In this document: positions 39,203 to 47,788 of the stretch, in pieces | Position numbering within the stretch: position 1 is the first letter of the stretch | Layout of the letters: every line of letters starts with the position of its first letter | Source of the DNA: a bacterium | GTDB taxonomy: Bacteria > SAR324 > XYD2-FULL-50-16 | Assembly: GCA_018830885.1 (NCBI GenBank) | Contig: JAHJRI010000364.1 | Coordinates: 1-64,000 of the forward strand | Length of the DNA: 64,000 nucleotides | Direction: 5' to 3' | Notes under the pieces: generated by a model | What the model saw: only the letters and a program-made list of their open reading frames with translations | What the model was told of the DNA's origin: nothing | Databases searched by the model: none | Program-made: the position numbers and the translations under genes

Positions 39203-41926
39203 CTACTTAGATGTGGTATAGCGTAAATAGAGCTTTTTTCGGGCCGTTACATCATCATCATCTCTGGACACAATATCGATGTCATTGTTGTTATCCTCGA
39301 GGTCCAGCTTCAAAGTGAAGTCAACCGTTTTTCGATTTTCCTGCTTGATAAAATTCTTATAGTAGATCTTTTTCCTATTCAGGAAAACGTACATATCCTT
39401 CACGCCCTCCGGATCATGAATTCTACCGGTCAGATCAAATTTACTGTTGGTACTCAACAGGGTTTCCGATTCCAATTGAATGGCCGGGGGGGTGTTCGAG
39501 GTTGTCCCCACGATTCGACCCAGCGGGAGTTTGATTTTTTGATTCACGGAGGTCATGGGAAACGTCCCATCCAGAATATCCAGAGAAAAATCTAGATCCA
39601 TGTCCTGGGGTATCCCTTTTAAATCAAATTGAAAATCGGCAGTTTGAGTTTTCTCCGGCTTCAGGGAATCGATATTCTGCAGACCCTTCTTTAAAAAGAT
39701 ATTTTTTCCTTCTCCGTTTCTCAGAAGAATCGTCAAAGGACCTGATTCTCCTTTGCCCCTGTTGGTCACATCTATTTTTACAACGATTGTTTCCCCATTT
39801 TCAAGAATATGGTTACCATTTCCTGTAGATTGAAAACGTCCATCTTCATACGGAGTGACACTATATTGAAAGAGCGGTCGATCCTTTTCCTGAATAACCA
39901 GGTCGATGGCATCTTGATGGATCTTTCGTTTCTGCTGATCGGTAAATTCGAGTGAGATCAGGTTATTTCTAGAGATTGACGATTCAGCAATCTTAATGGG
40001 GATAAACCATTTTTTTGATTCTCCCGGATTCAGTCTCCCAAAGGCGAACTGCCTGTCATTAAACACCTCGTTCTGGGATTCTGTGATTGCCATCAGTTTG
40101 GCCACAGGAATGCTGCCAGTATTTTCTGCAGTCAGATATAATCGGATGTCACTGTTTGCCGGGATGGATCCTTCATGTTTCCGCCAGACCTCTTCTGTTT
40201 TGGAATTTACTTTGCTTTCAAGCCAGACTTTGCTGGCGATGGTTCCCTGTCCGGGAACATCATATGATTTCCAGTCAATGGAGATCGAAAAGGCGGCGAA
40301 TTTTTCGATCAGTTTTTGTTCCTGAATCTGCTGCTCCTTTGTCATAAATGCGAGTGCGCTGGCCAGAAGATGGTCAAAGTTCTTTTTATTGTTCTCATCA
40401 AGGATCTTGATCGCTGTCTGGACCAGGAAATCATCTTTGAGCCGCTGAAACTTCTCTGCTTTCAGGTCCGAGTCCTCTTCCGACTTATTCTCGTCTTTGT
40501 CTTCATAAAGATAAAAAACGGTTTTTTTAGGGGGATCAGCTTTGTCTCCCCATTCCGCAAAATTCTGATCCAGGCTGTTTTCACCCTGGTCCAGCTTGGG
40601 TGATGTCACATGCAGGAATTCAGTGGAGATATAATAGGGTGTGACCGCAATATGGGGTGTGACGCCGACCGATTGAATGGAAATATTCCCTGGTGTCAGA
40701 TATTTTGATGTGGTTAAACGCAGGGCTGAACCTTCTTTAAAAGGGATAACCTGCTGCACGGAACCTTTCCCGAAGGTCTGAATACCTGTGACCACAGCCC
40801 GGTTGTTCTTTTTTAAGGCTGCAGCAACGATTTCGGAAGCGGATGCAGAACCGTTGTTCACAATTACAATGATGGGCATGTCTACAATACTTCTGAACCA
40901 GTGGGCTTTATAGCTTTTAATTGATCCGGGTGTCAATCCGGCGGTTGATACAATCACCCCATCATTGAGAAACCGGTCACTGACTTTAATGGCCTGATCA
41001 AGCAGACCTCCCGGGTTGTTTCTGAGATCGAGTATCAGACCGTAAAAATCATTCAGATCATAGTCCAGGTCATCCAGATGGGAATCAATCTCATCCATGG
41101 TATTCTGCTGGAAAGTATTGATTTTCAGATAGCCGATCCGATGGTTGTTTTCCTTGAATGAATAAGATTCAACGCTTGTGATTTTAATAATGTCACGGAT
41201 GATAGTGAATTTTTTAGGTGACGTGAAGCCTTTTCTCATGATGAAAATGTCGACCTTTGTCCCTTTTTCTCCCCTCAGCTTTTTAACCGCATCAGTCAAT
41301 GACATATTGATGGTCGATTCTTCATTGATCTGAACAATCTGGTCTTTTGCCTTCAAACCCGTGCGTGAAGCTGGCGTATCATCGATGGGTGCGATGATGG
41401 TCAGGGTGCCATCCCTCAGACCGATCATCATGCCGACCCCGCCAAAATTTCCCGCTGTGCTGGCACTGAAATCGGAGTATATCTCTGGAATTAAAAAAGA
41501 GGAGTGGGGATCCAACTGTCTTAAAAAACCGTTGATAACAGCATAGTCGACGTTTTCCGGTTTTTCGTTCTCGTCCAGATGCTGTTTCACAAAGCGGATC
41601 AGCTGCTGAAGAATCTCGTTAAGCTCGTTGATGTCATGAGGCTTCTGATATCGGAACGTGTGTGTAAACTGATCGACGCTGATTTTGACTTCGATGGACG
41701 ATCCATCCTCACGATAGGTTGTCATCACCGGGGCGATACTCGTCGACAGATAATCCAGTGCTCCTTCCAGCATCTTTGGGGGAACAATCCTGTTAGCGTC
41801 GACATAGAGCTGATTGACAATGGCCAGGACACGTTTGAGTATATCCGATTCGGGAATAAAGCGCTCAGCCAGCGCGTTTTGACAGGTGATGACAAAAATG
41901 AGGATCAATAACAGGCGGAATTTCAT
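39203..41926 (-). CDS. S41 C-terminal processing protease with extended C-terminal domain
   Basis: A 907-residue exported protease. The signal peptide (MKFRLLLILIFVITCQNALA) is cut after ALA. A helical region follows, then a PDZ domain (~160-235, GNFGGVGMMIGL...PASRTGLKAKDQIVQIN). The S41 peptidase core follows, with LDLRNNPGGLLDQAI, the catalytic Ser in NNGSASASEI (about residue 360) and Lys in TFGKGSVQ (about 387). About 450 further residues form two beta-rich segments, with CARDB-like wording such as VVKIDVTNRGKGESGPLTI, then a final Ig-like part. Usual Ctp proteins are 400-700 residues. A TTG start at 41953 is possible but its ribosome binding site is too close. Confidence 0.9.
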   Translation of the reverse strand: MKFRLLLILIFVITCQNALAERFIPESDILKRVLAIVNQLYVDANRIVPPKMLEGALDYLSTSIAPVMTTYREDGSSIEVKISVDQFTHTFRYQKPHDINELNEILQQLIRFVKQHLDENEKPENVDYAVINGFLRQLDPHSSFLIPEIYSDFSASTAGNFGGVGMMIGLRDGTLTIIAPIDDTPASRTGLKAKDQIVQINEESTINMSLTDAVKKLRGEKGTKVDIFIMRKGFTSPKKFTIIRDIIKITSVESYSFKENNHRIGYLKINTFQQNTMDEIDSHLDDLDYDLNDFYGLILDLRNNPGGLLDQAIKVSDRFLNDGVIVSTAGLTPGSIKSYKAHWFRSIVDMPIIVIVNNGSASASEIVAAALKKNNRAVVTGIQTFGKGSVQQVIPFKEGSALRLTTSKYLTPGNISIQSVGVTPHIAVTPYYISTEFLHVTSPKLDQGENSLDQNFAEWGDKADPPKKTVFYLYEDKDENKSEEDSDLKAEKFQRLKDDFLVQTAIKILDENNKKNFDHLLASALAFMTKEQQIQEQKLIEKFAAFSISIDWKSYDVPGQGTIASKVWLESKVNSKTEEVWRKHEGSIPANSDIRLYLTAENTGSIPVAKLMAITESQNEVFNDRQFAFGRLNPGESKKWFIPIKIAESSISRNNLISLEFTDQQKRKIHQDAIDLVIQEKDRPLFQYSVTPYEDGRFQSTGNGNHILENGETIVVKIDVTNRGKGESGPLTILLRNGEGKNIFLKKGLQNIDSLKPEKTQTADFQFDLKGIPQDMDLDFSLDILDGTFPMTSVNQKIKLPLGRIVGTTSNTPPAIQLESETLLSTNSKFDLTGRIHDPEGVKDMYVFLNRKKIYYKNFIKQENRKTVDFTLKLDLEDNNNDIDIVSRDDDDVTARKKLYLRYTTSK

Positions 41927-42238
41927 AAATCTCTTTAGACTGATTTTGACCAACCTCCAGGAGCAAAAACAGGATCACCCTTTAACAGAATCGATAGCCG
42001 ATCGCTGTGTCTGTAAATAACACGAAAGCTTCTGTCTTTTCGCGACCCGTCAACTGAATTCTTATCCTGCTCGTTTCAGGGAGTATATCGGTTTTTTGGG
42101 TTTAGTTGTAAAACGATTTCTCATTATGAGAGGAACCGCGGTTCCAGGGAAACGCAATCGGGCTGATGTTATCAACCGTCTGTTTCCCGGAAAGGATGGG
42201 TTAAGGAATGCCCAAACAGTAGTTCTCGCACGATTTAA
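41927..42238. other. Gap with a 14-bp perfect palindrome
   Basis: About 310 bases between two minus-strand genes. No gene seen. The notable element is the perfect palindrome GGAACCGCGGTTCC at 42132-42145, GC-rich in AT-richer surroundings, which could be an operator. The protease's AAGAGA-type ribosome binding site is at the right of its ATG. Confidence 0.4.
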
Positions 42239-43252
42239 TCACAATTGATGGACAACTTCAATAGCCTGTTCAAAATAAGCTGTGGCCTTTTGCTTGATTG
42301 CCTCTGCGGTCTTTGCATCATGCTGCTTGCAGGCAATGCTGTGATCCAACCCCTGTGAAAGACAATTCAATGCCTGATAGATTGGCAGTACCATCTTAAT
42401 CTCACGATCCTCAGTGTTTTTGCAGTAGGATTCGACGAAGGAGGAAGCCATCTCGCTTTCTCCCCTTTGGACCAACTCCACAGTCAAATCAGCAATATCT
42501 GCGACAACGTCGGCGTATCGGTTCTTGAGAGGATCGGTTGTTTTTGTCAATGCCAGAACAGTTTCCGGACTTACATATATTTTTCTCGGGATAAAACAGC
42601 CATGGACCTCTTTGATCAACCCTCTTTTATTTCTTCGCAGCAGCAGTTTCCGATTATCGGCAATATACTTCTCCAGTGGATGCAGTGTCATGTCGATCAT
42701 GGGTTGCGAAATCGTAAGACCCATATATTTTTTCGACTGATATATCAGGTCATTCAGTTTCTGCAGGATCAGTTTTGCGGTTCCCTCATCCTTGGATGGT
42801 GCCGATTCAGCTTTTTCGTGAAGTTCAACCAAAAAACGGCTGACACGATCCATCACTTTCGACGTCAGTTTGCCTTTGTCAATAAAGTTGCTGAGAAAGT
42901 ATCGATCAGAAAGCTGATTCATGATGATCACATGATACAGTACCGGTGATGATATTCGGTTATCTCGATCCAGCTGAAAGCCCTGCTGATCTTTTTTGAT
43001 CGTGGCAATTTCAGGTTGCAGCGTAGGGGAATAGTGCCGCAAGCGGCGCACCATTTCCCGGCAGAAGATCTCTTCCAGGGATGCGCTGCTTTTTATGGCC
43101 CCCCGTTTTTTTACTTTGTAGATCTTCTCCCCGGTCTTGAATACCCAATAGTTATGAGATTCGTGATATTTTATGATTTTATTGGCGTTGGGGAAAAAAT
43201 CCTTTTCCATGAACCGAGCATAAAACTCCGGTTTATTGAGTTTTTTCGTCAT
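42239..43252 (-). CDS. COG2187-type aminoglycoside-phosphotransferase-fold protein, catalytically degenerate
   Basis: A 337-residue protein resembling the kinase-like domain of the COG2187 family. Seen: YHESHNYWVFKTGEKIYKVKK (residues 29-49, the nucleotide-binding lobe with its Lys), a CREMVRRLRHYSP helix, YHVIIMNQLSDRYFLSNFID, and near the end DPLKNRYADVVADIADLTVEL. Active members carry HGDLHxxN; here that place reads VHGCFIPRKIY (H217, G218, C219). The DFG-equivalent Asp region reads LTKTTD. Both catalytic Asp residues appear to be lost, so I predict a pseudokinase or regulator. It has no P-loop kinase fusion partner. Confidence 0.7.
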   Translation of the reverse strand: MTKKLNKPEFYARFMEKDFFPNANKIIKYHESHNYWVFKTGEKIYKVKKRGAIKSSASLEEIFCREMVRRLRHYSPTLQPEIATIKKDQQGFQLDRDNRISSPVLYHVIIMNQLSDRYFLSNFIDKGKLTSKVMDRVSRFLVELHEKAESAPSKDEGTAKLILQKLNDLIYQSKKYMGLTISQPMIDMTLHPLEKYIADNRKLLLRRNKRGLIKEVHGCFIPRKIYVSPETVLALTKTTDPLKNRYADVVADIADLTVELVQRGESEMASSFVESYCKNTEDREIKMVLPIYQALNCLSQGLDHSIACKQHDAKTAEAIKQKATAYFEQAIEVVHQL

Positions 43253-43787
43253 CTTTAGTAATGATTATTCCGTTTGGAAACTGGATTGTTTTTCATTTAG
43301 CCACTTGTGATGGAAGGTTTATCAGTTATTCGGGTACCGCTCAGAACAACTGATCCTGATGGCCGTCCACACGATAATGTTTGGTTAACTATTCAGGTAT
43401 GCTCTGTTCCTGACCGTTGTTGCCTTTTCTCTTTTCCTGGGACTTTTTTTCATATCTGATGAGCCTTTGCAAGGCCGACGGCTCTGAAAAATGGCAACCG
43501 GATTAAGAACAGAGTTTAATTGACTGGCAACAGGGCGCATCTGTAAGGCCAGTATGGTCAGCGAGGCTCCCCCATGCCAGGTGATCGTTTCTTGATCTTT
43601 GCTGGCACTATTAAATATGAGAATGCACCGACTCCTAATCAGCAGGAATTGACATCTCGTCGGTAACCAAAAAACACTTTTTTAGTTGAAGTTTAGTCTG
43701 ATGATCCGGTTCTGTCGATAAAAATTGTACGGAAAATCGGCGTAAAGGGACAAAACAGTTTGGACTGGGTGCAGCTGAAGCCAGGTT
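43253..43787. other. 535-bp intergenic region without recognised genes
   Basis: It lies between two minus-strand genes. I find no open frame worth calling and no RNA gene. A GAGCC...GGCTC pair enclosing a GCCTT/AAGGC pair near 43462-43485 could fold as RNA on either strand, but it matches no riboswitch I know. The promoter of the COG2187-type gene should be here. Confidence 0.3.
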
Positions 43788-44474
43788 TTAAAAGGGAAAG
43801 ATCTCCCTTCTATTTTCCACATGGTCGACAATATAGAGCAGGGTGGAGGCTTTGCGCAGTTCATCGGTCAACTGCTTGATTTTGTCCCGGTCGATATCGT
43901 ACATGCGGATGAATACTTTTCGAAATCCTTCCGGCACATCTTTGTGTGTGCTGAGAATACTCTCCATCCGACCGCCATGCTTGCGGATGATATCTGCCAC
44001 CTCCTTGATGGATCCCGGGCGATCATCAACCCTGAACGCAAACTGTATTCCTCGTTTGGCTTCAACACCGGTGAGGCTGATAATGACTTTGAACAATTCT
44101 GTTTTGCTGATAATGCCGATAACTTTACCATCATCGTCAACAACAGGGGCACCGGAGATATTCTTGTCAATCAGCAACTGTGCTGTTTCTTCGATTGTGA
44201 ATTCCGAATGCACCGTTATTGGATTCTTGGACATGATCTCTTTCACCTTGATTTTTGATATCAGGTATAAAACTTCGTGGGCGTCCAGGCTGGTTGCGTC
44301 AGAGGCGGAAGCCTCTTTCAGGTCACGATCGGTAATCACACCGACAAGTTTTTTATTATCCACAACCGGCAGTAATTCAACATGGTACTCCTTGAGTAAT
44401 CGGATGGCCTCCTGCATGGAGTTGTCGCTCTTGATCGTGACGAAGTCTTTATTCATCCAGTTTTTTACCAACAT
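43788..44474 (-). CDS. CBS-CBS-ACT domain protein
   Basis: A 228-residue cytoplasmic regulator. Two CBS domains occupy residues ~1-60 and ~75-130 (MNKDFVTIKSDNSMQEAIRLL and GVITDRDLKEAS; MSKNPITVHSEFTIEETAQLL and VIGIISKTELF). An ACT domain follows (FRVDDRPGSIKEVADIIRKHGGRMES). The CBS pair binds adenine nucleotides and the ACT domain an amino acid in related proteins. It may sense energy or amino acid state, but the target is unknown. An AAAGGA ribosome binding site lies upstream of the ATG. It sits 63 bases downstream of the acyl-CoA dehydrogenase gene and could be co-transcribed with it. Confidence 0.88.
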   Translation of the reverse strand: MLVKNWMNKDFVTIKSDNSMQEAIRLLKEYHVELLPVVDNKKLVGVITDRDLKEASASDATSLDAHEVLYLISKIKVKEIMSKNPITVHSEFTIEETAQLLIDKNISGAPVVDDDGKVIGIISKTELFKVIISLTGVEAKRGIQFAFRVDDRPGSIKEVADIIRKHGGRMESILSTHKDVPEGFRKVFIRMYDIDRDKIKQLTDELRKASTLLYIVDHVENRREIFPF

Positions 44475-44537
44475 GGCAGGTCCTTTTAAGAATTGATTAA
44501 CGAGGCTTTTGGGGTGAATAAAATATGTATAAATAAC

Positions 44538-45692
44538 TTATATCAGCCTTTTATCATTCAAAACACTGTTTGAAATAACAATCCTTTGGATCTCCGAGGT
44601 CCCTTCATAAATCGTAAATACACGGGCATCCCGGTAAAGACGTTCGATGGTGTAGTCTTTGATGAATCCATATCCCCCATGTATCTGAAGGGCTTTGCCA
44701 GTGATCCGGTTCACCATCTCGGAAGCATAAAGTTTGGCCATGGATGCGGGGACAGTGAAGTTTTCGCCCCGGTCTTTCATGGCGGCCGCAGAAAAGGTCA
44801 GCTGTTTTGCCGCTTCGATTTCGGTGGCCATGTCAGCAATGATCCATCGCAAACCCTGAAATTTTGAGATCTTTTGGCCAAACTGCTCTCTTTTTTTGGC
44901 ATACTGGACGGCGGTGTCCAGGGCTGCCTGAGCAACGCCGATAGACTGCGCAGCGATACCGATTCGTCCGCAATCTAGACCCGTCATGGCGATTTTGAAG
45001 CCTTCCCCTTCCTGACCAAGGCGGTCTCCGACAGGAACCCTGCAGTTTTCCAGGACCAGATCCGTTGTGTCAGAAGCCCTCAGTCCCATTTTATTTTCAA
45101 TATGGCCAACTTTCAAACCCGGATTATCCTTGCTGATGATAAATGTACTAATTCCTCTGTGTCGGGATGTCTCATCTGTTTTTGCCGTGACAATCACAAT
45201 GCCGGCATTGGAACCTGATGTGATAAAACATTTATTGCCATTCAGGAGATATGTATCCCCGTCCCGAACAGCAGTCGTTGTTTGAGCAACCGGATCCGAA
45301 CCGGCATGGGGTTCTGTGAGAGCGAAGGCGCCGATTGATTCAACCGCTGTCAGGGGAATCAGGTATTTCTCTTTCTGTTCCGGGCTGCCATACTTGTATA
45401 TGCTTTCACAGACGATGGAATTGTGAACAGACATAACAACGGCCGTTGAAGCACAGGCATACGCAATTTCGGATAAGGCCAGAACATAGCTGACGGTGTT
45501 TGCTCCCTCCCCATTGTATTCGGGCGGAATCATCATCCCCATCAGTCCCAGTTCTCCCATTTTTTTAAAACTTTCCATGGGAAATGCTTTTGACTCATCT
45601 CGTTCCATGGCCGAGGGGGCTATCTCCTTTCTGGCAAATTCCCTGACCATGGCCTGAATCATAATCTGCTCGTTAGTTAGTTGGTAGAACAC
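44538..45692 (-). CDS. Acyl-CoA dehydrogenase
   Basis: A 384-residue FAD enzyme of the short/medium-chain type, oxidising acyl-CoA to enoyl-CoA and passing electrons to ETF. Signatures: FALTEPHAGSDPVAQTT, a KCFITSGSNAGIVIVTAKT beta-domain, the REQFGQKISKFQGLRWIIADM segment, and IYEGTSEIQRIVIS near the end. The Glu in YEGTSEIQ is at the catalytic-base position of most short/medium-chain enzymes. The GTG start has GGAGA upstream. It lies close to an XRE-cupin regulator and, across a divergent promoter, a LIV-type importer with acyl-CoA synthetases. Confidence 0.95.
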   Translation of the reverse strand: MFYQLTNEQIMIQAMVREFARKEIAPSAMERDESKAFPMESFKKMGELGLMGMMIPPEYNGEGANTVSYVLALSEIAYACASTAVVMSVHNSIVCESIYKYGSPEQKEKYLIPLTAVESIGAFALTEPHAGSDPVAQTTTAVRDGDTYLLNGNKCFITSGSNAGIVIVTAKTDETSRHRGISTFIISKDNPGLKVGHIENKMGLRASDTTDLVLENCRVPVGDRLGQEGEGFKIAMTGLDCGRIGIAAQSIGVAQAALDTAVQYAKKREQFGQKISKFQGLRWIIADMATEIEAAKQLTFSAAAMKDRGENFTVPASMAKLYASEMVNRITGKALQIHGGYGFIKDYTIERLYRDARVFTIYEGTSEIQRIVISNSVLNDKRLI

Positions 45693-45771
45693 AAAAGTCT
45701 CCTTTCATTTGCTTTTTCGGGTTCAACGCGTTCCGGCTGATCGGGATTTTCAGACAGGGTGTTCATCTTCC

Positions 45772-46323
45772 TCAGGGACCATAAATGACCACCAGAAGAT
45801 GGGCGGCTTTTTTGCCAATATTTTTTAATTGATGTTTTATCCCCGAATTGAATTGGAGTGACTCATCCTTTTTAAGTGTGTTTTGATGGTCTCCGACCAT
45901 CAATTCGATCTCTCCTGAGAGCACATAGACGAACTCCTCTCCTTCATGACAATAACCGACTCCCTGATGCTCCTTCATGGGGTCAATAGTAACCCGAAAA
46001 GCTTTCAGATGCTTATTTTCAGATCCCGGGGTCAGGGTTTCATATGCATAGTTGTCCGTCCGTTTAGTGTAAGCCCGGATCCGTTTCTTGAGATTGGTCG
46101 CTTCGTCTTCCAGGAGAAAACCAGAATCAATTCCCAGAACTCTTGAAATCTGAAGCAGTGAACCAACAGAAGGTATTTTGCTTCCGGACTCGATCTCTTT
46201 CAAATATTCGGTGCTAAACCCAGTATCATTAGCTATATTTTCAAGCGAAATATTCTTGGAGAGTCTTGTTTTTTTGATTTTTTTTCCAACGGAATCCGTC
46301 TGACCAGACTTCTTGCCAGCCAT
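45772..46323 (-). CDS. XRE-family transcriptional regulator with C-terminal cupin domain
   Basis: A 183-residue protein. An N-terminal helix-turn-helix (KKTRLSKNISLENIANDTGFSTEYLKEIE, residues ~17-45) is joined to a small cupin barrel (GYCHEGEEFVYVLSGEIELMVGDH, then NSGIKHQLKNIGKKAAHLLVV). Such XRE-cupin proteins are often local regulators of metabolic operons, with the cupin sensing a small ligand. Its position divergent from the liv/acyl-CoA synthetase operon and next to the acyl-CoA dehydrogenase makes both natural targets. The ATG has AGGAGA upstream. Confidence 0.92.
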   Translation of the reverse strand: MAGKKSGQTDSVGKKIKKTRLSKNISLENIANDTGFSTEYLKEIESGSKIPSVGSLLQISRVLGIDSGFLLEDEATNLKKRIRAYTKRTDNYAYETLTPGSENKHLKAFRVTIDPMKEHQGVGYCHEGEEFVYVLSGEIELMVGDHQNTLKKDESLQFNSGIKHQLKNIGKKAAHLLVVIYGP

Positions 46324-47015
46324 TTATTCTCCTGTTTGTTATAATTCTGGGCGATTCCAGCAGAACGATGAAAGCTGCTCTGATGGATTGAATACGTTCT
46401 AATCTCTTGTTCCGTCGGTTCTTCACAATATAGCATGTGACAGGAATCGGTACCAGCCATCGCAGTCTGATATCAATTCCAGGTAGAGCGCCGGAACTTT
46501 TGTTTTTCTATAGACCAGTAAGAACATTTTATCAAGTGAAATGGCATTTTACCGATTTTCCGGTGCTGATGCCGTTCGTTTACATGGCAAAATAGCAATA
46601 CGGTGGATGATGTATCATTTTTTTTAACAGCCGATGGGTTGGGTGTAAAAGCCTGCTGTCCTTGTCTTTCCGAGATTCAAGGAATGTTGTGATAGTGAAT
46701 CATGGCAGTGAATAGGGTAGGGTTTAGCGAATGATCGTTCTGCAAATACTCGACCTGCAGATTAAAAAATTTTAAAATTTGGTTGACAAAAAACAAGTAT
46801 ATGATAACTAATACCCGGAATAGGGGGCTATGTCAGTTTTGTCCCCCTTGATTCCGTCACGGACACTCCTTTATCACCTGATTCTGCGAGAGTCTCCAAG
46901 TTTGTTTTAGTCCTATCAATTCCGCAGAAGAAAATGTTAAACAGAACGCTGCACTGAAAAATGCTATGAACCCGTATCGAACGATATTTGAATCTGCAAA
47001 ACCAGAGATGACACC
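46324..47015 (+). promoter_or_regulatory. Divergent control region of the XRE-cupin gene and the liv operon
   Basis: A 692-bp gap between divergent genes. A perfect -35 hexamer TTGACA lies at 46783-46788; a weak -10 TAACTA follows at 46805-46810 with a 16-base spacer. This is the best promoter candidate for livG and would leave a leader of about 200 bases. No gene or known RNA element is recognised in the leader. Confidence 0.4.
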
Positions 47016-47783
47016 ATGCCCCTTTTAACCATATCCAATGTAACACTCTCCTTTGGTGGTCTCAATGCACTGTTTGGTGTCAATATGGAGATTAAAGCCG
47101 GTCTGATCACATCGGTTATCGGGCCGAATGGTGCCGGGAAAACCAGCATGCTGAATTGTATTTCCGGTTTTTACCATCCGACTTCCGGGGATATACAGTT
47201 TGGTGAACACAAACTGTCTATCGCACATTTTTCTCCCCACCAGGTGTCCAATCTGGGCATTGCCAGGGCCTTCCAGAATCTGGAGCTTTTCAGCGGTCTG
47301 TCTGTTTTGGATAATCTTCTGTTGGCCCGGCATCAGAATCTGAAGTACAACTTCCTGCAGGCGGTCTTCTACTTTGGAAAAGCATCCCGTATCGAAGCTG
47401 AAAATCGGGCCTATGTGGAGGAAATAATTGATTTCATGGAATTGGAGCCTTTCAGGCATAAGATTGTTGGCAACCTGGCATACGGGATACAAAAACGTGT
47501 TGAGGTCGCCAGGGCTTTGACCCTTGCACCCAAACTGCTGTTGCTGGATGAGCCCATGGCAGGGATGAACATTGAAGAAAAAGAGGATATGGTGCGCTTT
47601 ATTGTGGATATCCGACAGGATCGTGATGTTACCATTGTATTGATCGAACACGATCTGGGCGTGGTCATGGACATCTCAGACCAGATCTATGTCCTTGATT
47701 TCGGGGAGTTGATAGGGTCGGGAATTCCCGCAGAGATTGCGCAGAACCCCAAAGTGATTGAAGCCTATATTGGAGAGGATTAA
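47016..47783 (+). CDS. livG: Branched-chain-type ABC transporter ATP-binding protein LivG
   Basis: A 255-residue ABC ATPase. It has Walker A GPNGAGKTSML near residue 38, the LivG-like ABC signature YGIQKRVEVARAL, and Walker B LLLLDEPMAGMN followed by LIEHDLGVVMDISD. The AGMN after the Walker B Glu is typical of LivG. The LSGGQ-position motif reads LAYGIQ, a known LivG variation. It is the first gene of the operon. The acyl-CoA synthetase gene starts five bases after its stop. Confidence 0.93.
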   Translation: MPLLTISNVTLSFGGLNALFGVNMEIKAGLITSVIGPNGAGKTSMLNCISGFYHPTSGDIQFGEHKLSIAHFSPHQVSNLGIARAFQNLELFSGLSVLDNLLLARHQNLKYNFLQAVFYFGKASRIEAENRAYVEEIIDFMELEPFRHKIVGNLAYGIQKRVEVARALTLAPKLLLLDEPMAGMNIEEKEDMVRFIVDIRQDRDVTIVLIEHDLGVVMDISDQIYVLDFGELIGSGIPAEIAQNPKVIEAYIGED

Positions 47784-47788
47784 AAAGG

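Noticed and set aside
41927-41953. TTG start giving nine extra residues on the processing protease
   Set aside because: Its ribosome binding site would almost touch the start codon, and the ATG at 41926 gives a standard signal peptide.
43253-43787. Cyclic di-GMP or other riboswitch in the gap before the CBS protein
   Set aside because: There are inverted pairs, but the conserved core bases of known classes are missing.
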